Shown piece after piece: positions 1 through 5,098 of a stretch of 5,098 bases of DNA. Within the stretch, counting starts at the first letter, position 1; every line of letters begins with the position of its first letter. The notes under the pieces were generated by a model that saw nothing but the letters and a program-made list of their open reading frames with translations, made no database searches and was not told the origin of the DNA. The position numbers and the translations under genes were made by a program. The DNA comes from Dermatophilaceae bacterium (GTDB lineage: Bacteria; Actinomycetota; Actinomycetes; Actinomycetales; Dermatophilaceae), in NCBI GenBank assembly GCA_013361975.1, contig JABFXB010000510.1, positions 1 to 5,098 on the forward strand, in the 5' to 3' direction.

Positions 1-1014
1 GACGTCGTCGTCGTGCCCGAGCTCGTGCCGCAGATCAGCCCGGCCGACGACGCGGCCGCGCTGCGCCGCATCCTCGGCCTGGTGCGCACGCACGCACCCG
101 ACGTCGTGCACACCCACTCGGCCAAGGGCGGGGTGCTGGGTCGGCTCGCCGCCCACCGCGCCGGTGTCGGCTTGATCGTCCACACGCTGCACGGCTTCCC
201 GTTCCACGAGTTCCAGAACCCGGCGCCGCACGCTGCGTACGTCGCGGTGGAGCGGCGCCTCTCGCGGATCACCGACGCCTACCTCGCCGTCGGCACGGGG
301 GTCGCGGTCGAGGCGCTGCGGCGCGGCCTGGCCCGGCCCGAGCAGCTGCACACCGTGGGCCCGGTCGTCGACGACCCCACGGTCGTCCTCGCCCCGGCCA
401 CACGCGCCCGTGCCCGCGGGGCGCTCGGGATCCCGGCGACCGCGCCGGTGATCGGAACGGTCGGCCGCCTGGACCACCAGAAGGCACCCGAGCACCTCCT
501 GCAGGCCGTGGCCCGGATGCGCACGAAGGCGCTGCTCGTGTGGGTGGGCGACGGCGAGCTGGCGAGGCGCACCGCCGCTGAAGTCCGTCGGCTCGGACTC
601 GACGACCGGGTGCTCCTGCTGGGAAACCGTGACGACGTCGCGCAGCTGCTGCCGGCCTTCGACGTCTTCGCCCTCGCCAGCCGCTACGAGGGACTGCCGT
701 GCGTGATCGTCGAGGCCCAGCAGTGCGGCATCCCCGTGGTGGCGACGGCCGTCAACGCCGTGCCGGACGTCGTGGTGCCGGGCGAGACCGGCCTGCTGGT
801 GCCGCCGGCCCGACCCGACCTCCTCGCAGCCGCACTCGACCACGCCCTGACGCATCCCGACGAGGCGAAGGCCTGGGCCGACCGAGCGCGCCGGCACCTC
901 GGCGACCGCTACGACTCTCGCACGGCCGGAGAGGTGCTCGACCACGTGTACTCGCAGGGGCCGACCCGACGCAGCCACCTCCTCCTCCGTGCCCAGCTCG
1001 GGCGGGCGTCGTGA
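1..1014 (+). CDS. Family 4 glycosyltransferase, GT-B fold (5' end outside window)
   Basis: Probably transfers a sugar from a nucleotide-activated donor to a lipid-linked glycan on the cytoplasmic face of the membrane. The frame is open from base 1 (first codons read DVVVVPELVPQ) to TGA at 1012-1014, giving 337 visible residues. A GTG at 13 is in frame, but alignment with the family suggests it is internal and that some 40-50 N-terminal residues are missing. Numbering from base 1, the N-terminal Rossmann half shows the stretch DVVHTHSAKGGVLGRLAA followed by VHTLHGFPF, typical of capsule and exopolysaccharide GT4 enzymes. The C-terminal half has VGRLDHQK (R156 and K161, the usual donor-phosphate contacts), WVGDGEL, and the E-x7-E motif EGLPCVIVE (E230, E238), then a GETGLLVPP block. 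GT4 enzymes are generally retaining. Donor and acceptor cannot be told. The stop overlaps the next start (GTGA), which indicates an operon. Confidence 0.93.
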   Translation, partial: DVVVVPELVPQISPADDAAALRRILGLVRTHAPDVVHTHSAKGGVLGRLAAHRAGVGLIVHTLHGFPFHEFQNPAPHAAYVAVERRLSRITDAYLAVGTGVAVEALRRGLARPEQLHTVGPVVDDPTVVLAPATRARARGALGIPATAPVIGTVGRLDHQKAPEHLLQAVARMRTKALLVWVGDGELARRTAAEVRRLGLDDRVLLLGNRDDVAQLLPAFDVFALASRYEGLPCVIVEAQQCGIPVVATAVNAVPDVVVPGETGLLVPPARPDLLAAALDHALTHPDEAKAWADRARRHLGDRYDSRTAGEVLDHVYSQGPTRRSHLLLRAQLGRAS

Positions 1015-1448
1015 ACCTGCCGCCGGCTGCCGCGCTCCTTGTGCCCAGCGGCGCCGTCGTCGCGTGGCCGTCCCAGCCGGCCGACGGCGTACGCGTTCGG
1101 CAAGCCCCTGCGGGCACCGTCGTCGCGCTCGCCGACGCCAGACCGGGCGGCCGACGACGCCTTCGGCGGGCCGCGCGGCGGCTCGGCGTACGCGTCGAGG
1201 CGGAGTACGTCCTGCTGCCCAGCTGGCGGCTGGCGTCGTTCGTCACGACCGACGACCCCGGAACGATCTCGTGGCTCGTCGAGAGCTTCCTCACCACGCC
1301 CCCTGGTGTGGCTCGCGGCCACCGGATCGTGAACGGCGCCAGCAGGATTGGTCGGCGCGCCGTCGCCGGCCGAACCGGTGCCGCCGCCGTGCGGCTCCTC
1401 GTCGCGTCGGCGCTGCCGGGTCGCCTCGTCCTCGGGAGACGCACATGA
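1011..1448 (+). CDS. Small conserved-looking protein of unknown function, possibly a methyltransferase-tail-like domain
   Basis: I do not recognise a defined family. The frame encodes 145 residues from a GTG that overlaps the upstream stop (GTGA, 1011-1014) to a TGA that overlaps the next ATG (1445-1448). The Shine-Dalgarno signal before GTG is weak (GGGCGGG-like, near 1000-1006), so translational coupling probably supplies ribosomes. The protein is basic, with an Arg-rich helix around residues 47-61 (GGRRRLRRAARRLGV), then a strand-like EYVLLPSWRLASFV (residues 65-78), a DDPGTISWLVESFL segment (81-94), and a hydrophobic, basic C-terminus (about 125-143) that could lie on a membrane. The order 'helix, then LPSWR..F(V), then D-x-P..WxxxxxL' resembles, from memory, the last strands of some class I SAM-dependent methyltransferases. 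No glycine-rich SAM site is visible, so activity is doubtful. The link with the following kinase gene is inferred from overlap only. Confidence 0.72.
   Translation: MNLPPAAALLVPSGAVVAWPSQPADGVRVRQAPAGTVVALADARPGGRRRLRRAARRLGVRVEAEYVLLPSWRLASFVTTDDPGTISWLVESFLTTPPGVARGHRIVNGASRIGRRAVAGRTGAAAVRLLVASALPGRLVLGRRT
1434..1439 (+). promoter_or_regulatory. Ribosome binding site for the phosphotransferase gene
   Basis: GGGAGA lies five bases before the ATG at 1445, inside the end of the upstream gene. The frame is open well upstream (to about 989), so this site together with the ATGA overlap decides the start at 1445. Confidence 0.6.
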
Positions 1449-2491
1449 CGACCGTCGTCGAGGGGCGAGCGGCCGACCTGCTGAGGGTGACGCTGCGCGA
1501 GCACGTCGGTGCGGGTCCGCACCGGTTGGTCGTCGTCGGGCTGTCGCGGGACGAGCACCCGAAGGCGACCGTCCTCGTCTTCGGACCGGCCGGGTCGGGA
1601 CCTCGCCTCGTGCTCAAGGTGGCGATGGTGCCGGGGGCGGTTCCCGCGGTCCTCGCCGAGGCAGCCGCCCTGACCGGCGTCGCGCAGGTCGCGCCGGACC
1701 TGGTGAGGGGCACCGTGCCTCGCGTCCTCGACTGCCGCCAGGAGTCCGGGAGCGCCGTCCTCGTGACGAGCGTCGTTCCCGGCGTCCCGATGTCGGTGGA
1801 CTACCACCGGTGGCGGCACACCGCCCGGCCCGGCGTGGTCCGGGACGACCTGACGAGCGCCGTCGGCTGGCTCGAGGAGCTCGGCCGGGTCCCGGTGCCC
1901 GAGGCGACCACCCGGCGGGCGGCCCAGCCGGGTTCGTCGTGCGACCCGGACGGCGTCGCGGCCCGAGTGCGCGCACGGTGGCCCGACGACGAGGTCGCCG
2001 ACGCCGTCGGCGAGGCAGCACGGCAGCTCGCAGGCTCGCTCGCGCTCCCGCCGGGCGCACCACGCACGATGGTGCACGGCGACTTCTGGTGCGGCAACGT
2101 GCTGCGCACCGGAGGACAGGTGACCGGAGTCGTCGACTGGGAGCACGCGCAGCCGGGTGGGGACGCCCTGCGAGACGTGAGCCGGTTCGTGCTCGCGTAC
2201 CTGCTCTACCTCGACCGCCACACCGCAGCCGGACGGCAGGTCAGCGGCCACCCCGGCCTCGTCGCCGGCTCGTGGGGCGAGCCTGTCCGCTACGCGGCCG
2301 CGGGCGCCGGCTGGCTGGGTCAGACCGTCCAGGCCGTCGTCGCAGGGCACCTGCGGCGGACCGGCCGGGACCCGCGGGCCTGGCGCGGGGCGCTCGCCGT
2401 AGCCGCCGCCGAGGCCGCCGGCACGGCGGACGAGCCCGCGTTCGCGCGTCGGCACCTCCTGCTCGCGGCGGAGCTGATCCCATGCTGCTGA
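1445..2491 (+). CDS. APH/choline-kinase-like phosphotransferase
   Basis: A 348-residue soluble kinase of the aminoglycoside phosphotransferase superfamily, the usual length for the family. It transfers the ATP gamma-phosphate to a hydroxyl of a small molecule. The N-lobe shows LVLKV with K58 as the probable ATP-binding lysine, E72 as a candidate partner, and a hinge-like VLVTSVVPG (105-113). The C-lobe has the Brenner-type catalytic loop HGDFWCGN (H211, D213 the catalytic base, N218 for metal) and GVVDWE, where D231 is the DFG-equivalent metal ligand, so it looks active. The C-terminal helical part is less conserved. The start is supported by a good ribosome binding site and a 4-base overlap upstream; the end overlaps the next gene by 10 bases. 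In this glycan operon a role in phosphorylating a sugar, an alcohol or amino-alcohol substituent, or a precursor is more likely than antibiotic resistance, but that is inference from context. Family names such as 'aminoglycoside phosphotransferase' should not be read as a resistance call. Confidence 0.9.
   Translation: MTTVVEGRAADLLRVTLREHVGAGPHRLVVVGLSRDEHPKATVLVFGPAGSGPRLVLKVAMVPGAVPAVLAEAAALTGVAQVAPDLVRGTVPRVLDCRQESGSAVLVTSVVPGVPMSVDYHRWRHTARPGVVRDDLTSAVGWLEELGRVPVPEATTRRAAQPGSSCDPDGVAARVRARWPDDEVADAVGEAARQLAGSLALPPGAPRTMVHGDFWCGNVLRTGGQVTGVVDWEHAQPGGDALRDVSRFVLAYLLYLDRHTAAGRQVSGHPGLVAGSWGEPVRYAAAGAGWLGQTVQAVVAGHLRRTGRDPRAWRGALAVAAAEAAGTADEPAFARRHLLLAAELIPCC
2467..2473 (+). promoter_or_regulatory. 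Ribosome binding site for the Wzy-like gene
   Basis: GGCGGAG lies eight bases before the ATG at 2482, inside the last codons of the kinase gene. It supports the start at 2482 rather than the later in-frame GTG codons. Confidence 0.5.
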
Positions 2492-3834
2492 CCCGAGGTT
2501 CCCGGCGCGCGGCGTCCGACGACGCCCCCACGGTGCGCGGCGCGCACCCGGCCGACCGCTACCCGCTCGACGACCCGTACTTCTCCACGCCACCGCGCCA
2601 CGTGGCATGCCTGCTCGGCGCGGCCGTGACCGGGCTCCCGCTGCTGGTGCCGAGCGGACCGGCGAACACGGCCCTCGCGGACGTCGGGATCCTGGCCTTC
2701 GTGGTCGGCGCGTTCGTCTGGATGAAGCGCGACGGCACGCCGGTGCTCGTGCCCTACCTGCTGCCCGTCACCGTGCTCGTCGTCGCCGGCGCCGTCGCCG
2801 CGTACCACGTGCAGGTCGCCGTGGCACTGCTGCCCGTCGTGCAGGACCTCTTCCTGCTCGCGTGGGGCGCCGCGCTGGCCAACGCCGTGCGCCGCCGCCG
2901 GCGGCTGCTCGAGGTGCTGCTGCGCACCTGGGTGTGGTCGAGCCTGTTCTGGGCTTCGGTCCTCTGCGCGGGACGCGTCGCCGGCATCAGCTGGATGGCC
3001 GGCACGTCGGCCCGCGACGGCGGCCGGGCCTCCCTCACCTTCGGCGACCCGAACCTCGCGGCCAACTACTTCCTCCTCGGTCTCGGGTTGCTCCTCGCCA
3101 CCTCGGTCGTGCGTCGCAAGACCGTGCGCGTGCTCGCCGTGGCCGTCCTCCTGCTCGCGCTGGTCTTCACCGGCTCGAACGGGGCGGCGGTGGGCCTCGC
3201 CACGATGACGGGCGTCGTCCTGGTCGCGGGGCTGGGCCGTCGACACGGTGTGGCCGCGGCCGTCTCGACGGCCCTGCTCCTGGCGGCCGCCGTGGCCGTC
3301 GTGGCGCCACGCGTCGACGTCAACGGCATCGGGGCCACCGCGTCCGACAGCGTCCAGGTGCTCCGCGACTCGCTGGGCCGAACGGGGGAGTCCAGCGGGT
3401 CGCGGGAGGAGCTGGCCGGTGAGACCTTCGCCCTCTACCTCGGGGGAGACCTCGTCGGCGTCGGCCCCGGTCAGACCAAGGCCACGCTCAAGGGCACCGG
3501 TGCGCCGTACGTCAAGGAGGCGCACAACGACTACCTCGCGACGATCGTCGAGCGTGGCGTCCTGGGCGGGGTGGGGCTCGTCGTCCTGCTCCTCGCGGTT
3601 GGTGCGCGACTCGGGCGCTGCGCCACCGGACGGCAGTCGGCGTGGGTCCGCGACCTCGTCCCGAGACCCGAAGCGCTCCTCGCGGCCGGCTGCGCCCTCG
3701 CGGTCGGCGCCCTGTTCTACGAGGTGCTGCACTTCCGGCACGTGTGGGCCTTCCTCGGTCTCGTCGCCGGCATCGACCCCGGGGCGGTTCGGGACCGCCT
3801 GCTGCGCGGCCCACGGACGTGGTGGGGACGATGA
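2482..3834 (+). CDS. O-antigen ligase/polymerase family membrane protein (Wzy/WaaL-like)
   Basis: A 450-residue integral membrane protein that probably polymerises lipid-linked repeat units, or ligates the finished glycan to its carrier, on the outer face of the membrane. After a hydrophilic, charged N-terminus of about 38 residues there are about ten to twelve hydrophobic segments (for example 41-57, 63-80, 88-108, 113-134, 148-166, 192-210, 214-230, 233-250, 256-275, 356-377 and 397-430). A large polar loop (about 276-355) lies before the last ones, as is usual for the Wzy/WaaL superfamily. Family-like signatures are FGDPNLAANY (187-196), TGSNGAAVGL (230-239), GSREEL in the loop (306-311), GVGPGQ (326-331) and AHNDYLATIVERGVLG (347-362), whose H347 matches the conserved loop histidine. 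Polymerase and ligase cannot be separated by sequence alone. The adjacent flippase gene favours polymerase. No specific symbol is given because wzy genes are very divergent. Confidence 0.88.
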   Translation: MLLTRGSRRAASDDAPTVRGAHPADRYPLDDPYFSTPPRHVACLLGAAVTGLPLLVPSGPANTALADVGILAFVVGAFVWMKRDGTPVLVPYLLPVTVLVVAGAVAAYHVQVAVALLPVVQDLFLLAWGAALANAVRRRRRLLEVLLRTWVWSSLFWASVLCAGRVAGISWMAGTSARDGGRASLTFGDPNLAANYFLLGLGLLLATSVVRRKTVRVLAVAVLLLALVFTGSNGAAVGLATMTGVVLVAGLGRRHGVAAAVSTALLLAAAVAVVAPRVDVNGIGATASDSVQVLRDSLGRTGESSGSREELAGETFALYLGGDLVGVGPGQTKATLKGTGAPYVKEAHNDYLATIVERGVLGGVGLVVLLLAVGARLGRCATGRQSAWVRDLVPRPEALLAAGCALAVGALFYEVLHFRHVWAFLGLVAGIDPGAVRDRLLRGPRTWWGR

Positions 3835-5098
3835 ACCGCACCCGCACCCTCGACGTACGCACCGGCGTCCTCCGGGGCGAGACCGCCCGGTCGGTGCTCG
3901 GCAACGTCGGCGCGCGGGTGGTCGCGCTGCTGTCCGTCGCCGTCGTGACGGTGCTGGTGGCCCGGGTGGGCGGCGCAGACGACGTCGGACTGCTCGCCCT
4001 CATGCGGGTGCTCCCCGGGCTCGTCGGCGTCGTCGCGACGTGCGGGCTCCCCGGCGCCATGGGCTTCTTCGTCGCAGGCGCCGACTCGAACCACTCCGGT
4101 CTGTGGCCCACGACCACCGCTCTCATGGTGCTCGGTGGAGCCCTCGGAACGGGCGCCTGGCTGCTGCTCACCCCGCTCGTGCACGAGCACCTCATGGGGA
4201 CGACGACGAGCGTCGTCGTCCTCGCGACCGGGGCGACCGTCGCGACCCAGCTGCCCCTGGCGGTCGGCAAGTCGTGTCTGCAGGCGCTCGGCGACCCTCG
4301 TGGGTCGAACGTCGTCACGGCCGCCGAGGAGGCCGTCTTCGTCCCGGCTTTCCTGGCACTGTGGGGCCTCGGGCTGAGCGGGGGGCCCCTGCTCGTGGCG
4401 GCGCTGCTGCTCGCCGACGTCGTCGTCGCGGCCTACGCCTGGGTGCGGGTGGCGCACCGGGTCCACGACCGGGATGGTCGCCTGACGGGGCGGCCCGACC
4501 CCGGTCTCGCGCGGCGCATGGCCGCCTTCGGGGCCCGCAGCCAGGTCGGTGGGATCCTCAGCCTGCTGAACCTGCGTCTCGACGTCGTCGTCCTCGGCGC
4601 CCTCACGGGCCCGGCGCAGGTCGGCGTCTACGTCGTGGCGTCGAAGTACGCCGAGCTGCTGCGCCTGCCCGGCCTGGCGCTGACATGGGTCACCTACCCG
4701 AAGTTCGCCGCCCGCCGGGGCGGCGCCTGGCACGACGAGTGGTTGCGCGTCGGCCGGCTCCTGGCTCTCGGGGCCGCAGCCGCTGCCCTCGTCGCGTCGG
4801 GGGCGGCCCTCGTGCTGCCGATGGCCTACGGCGAGCTCTTCCGGGACGCGGTGTGGCCGGCGGTGTGGATCTCTCTCGGCCTCGTCCTGCAACCCGCGGC
4901 CGGCGTCGGCTCCGGCTACCTGCTGGGCACGGGGAGGCCGGGGCTCAGCTCCCTGGTCCTCGGGGGCGGGTTCGTGGTGACGCTGGTCCTCGACCTGCTC
5001 CTCATCCCGCGGCACGGCTCCCTCGGCGCGGCCTGGGCGAGCGCGGTGGCCTACCTCGTCACCGACGTGCTGCTCGTCGGGGCGTGGCGGCGGCTCTC
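3831..5098 (+). CDS. Wzx-type polysaccharide flippase, MOP superfamily (3' end outside window)
   Basis: Probably flips undecaprenyl-linked oligosaccharide units from the inner to the outer leaflet. ATG at 3831 overlaps the previous stop (ATGA), with a G-rich stretch (GGTGGGG, 3821-3827) just ahead. The frame stays open to the window edge for 422 full codons, with no stop reached. A hydrophobic protein of many membrane segments is seen: near 22-45, 52-82, 96-116, 126-146, 168-182, 185-205, 240-258, 262-290, 308-330, 340-365, 371-393 and 397-418. Family-like features are the N-terminal NVGARVVALLSVAVVTVLVAR stretch (begins at residue 25), LNLRLDVVVLGALTGPAQVGVY (begins at 246; R249 and D251 are typical of the second repeat start) and GTGRPGLSS followed by LDLLLIPRHGSLGAAWAS (366-404), the usual C-terminal repeat signature of polysaccharide flippases. 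Full family members are usually about 420-500 residues, so little is missing. MurJ-type lipid II flippases are longer (about 14 spans) and less likely here given the neighbours. Confidence 0.88.
   Translation, partial: MNRTRTLDVRTGVLRGETARSVLGNVGARVVALLSVAVVTVLVARVGGADDVGLLALMRVLPGLVGVVATCGLPGAMGFFVAGADSNHSGLWPTTTALMVLGGALGTGAWLLLTPLVHEHLMGTTTSVVVLATGATVATQLPLAVGKSCLQALGDPRGSNVVTAAEEAVFVPAFLALWGLGLSGGPLLVAALLLADVVVAAYAWVRVAHRVHDRDGRLTGRPDPGLARRMAAFGARSQVGGILSLLNLRLDVVVLGALTGPAQVGVYVVASKYAELLRLPGLALTWVTYPKFAARRGGAWHDEWLRVGRLLALGAAAAALVASGAALVLPMAYGELFRDAVWPAVWISLGLVLQPAAGVGSGYLLGTGRPGLSSLVLGGGFVVTLVLDLLLIPRHGSLGAAWASAVAYLVTDVLLVGAWRRL
4198..4221. repeat. 24-bp near-perfect palindrome inside the flippase gene
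   Basis: An 11-base arm GGACGACGACG is followed by AG and then its exact reverse complement CGTCGTCGTCC. It encodes part of the flippase loop near residues 123-130 (runs of Thr ACG codons and Val GTC codons). It is seen directly, but it can arise from codon bias (ACG repeats against GTC repeats), so no function is claimed. Confidence 0.45.

Noticed and set aside
699..1010. In-frame extension of the small unknown gene upstream into the glycosyltransferase
   Set aside because: That part reads as an Arg/Pro/Gly-rich out-of-frame translation of the conserved glycosyltransferase C-terminus. The GTG at 1011 gives a normal start-stop overlap.
1085..1195. A 12-base direct repeat CGGCGTACGCGT at 1085-1096 and 1184-1195
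   Set aside because: Both copies encode Gly-Val-Arg-Val in the same frame and are short. This fits chance and codon preference; no other copies or flanking structure were noticed.
1348..2481. In-frame extension of the polymerase gene upstream by about 378 codons
   Set aside because: The extra region is an Arg-rich out-of-frame reading of the kinase gene. The ATG at 2482 has a ribosome binding site and gives the expected family length.
1445..2491. Reading the APH-like gene as an antibiotic resistance gene
   Set aside because: Only the broad superfamily motifs are visible, and the gene is embedded in a polysaccharide operon. Nothing in the sequence supports an aminoglycoside substrate.
752..2608. 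A 618-codon open frame on the minus strand across the small unknown and kinase genes
   Set aside because: Its translation is a low-complexity Arg/Gly/Ala/Pro mixture, and it lies antisense to genes with clear family motifs on the plus strand. It is a by-product of GC-rich codon use.
2320..3741. A 473-codon open frame on the minus strand across the polymerase gene
   Set aside because: It is a low-complexity hydrophilic translation antisense to a gene with strong Wzy-family motifs.
3717..5015. A 432-codon open frame on the minus strand across the flippase
   Set aside because: The translation is full of Gly, Asp, Glu, Arg, His and Gln with no hydrophobic core, whereas the plus strand gives a membrane protein with flippase signatures and a start overlapping the previous gene.

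Overview
The window is very GC-rich (roughly 70% or more by eye) and every gene prefers G or C in the third codon position. Genes are packed with no intergenic space. This suggests a high-GC Gram-positive actinobacterium. The genus cannot be read from the sequence.

The whole window is one rightward run of five genes, the first cut by the left edge and the last by the right edge. In order: (1) 1-1014, the body and C-terminus of a GT-B fold family 4 glycosyltransferase; (2) 1011-1448, a 145-residue protein of unknown function with a faint resemblance to the tail of class I methyltransferases; (3) 1445-2491, an aminoglycoside phosphotransferase (APH)/choline-kinase-type small-molecule kinase; (4) 2482-3834, a multi-membrane-span O-antigen ligase/polymerase (Wzy/WaaL-type) protein; (5) 3831-5098, a Wzx-type (MOP superfamily) flippase, missing its last part. 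Neighbouring genes overlap by 4, 4, 10 and 4 bases, so the block is very probably one translationally coupled operon. Its promoter and terminator lie outside the window.

Together these look like the middle of a surface- or exopolysaccharide cluster of the Wzx/Wzy type. The glycosyltransferase adds a sugar to a lipid-linked repeat unit on the cytoplasmic face, the flippase moves the unit across the membrane, and the Wzy-like protein polymerises or ligates it outside. The kinase and the small unknown protein sit between the glycosyltransferase and the polymerase. They are the least expected part: the kinase may phosphorylate a sugar, an alcohol substituent or a precursor for the glycan, but the substrate cannot be read from the sequence.

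I saw no RNA genes, insertion sequences, CRISPR arrays or attachment sites. There is no non-coding stretch longer than a few bases. Several long open frames on the minus strand are by-products of the high GC content.
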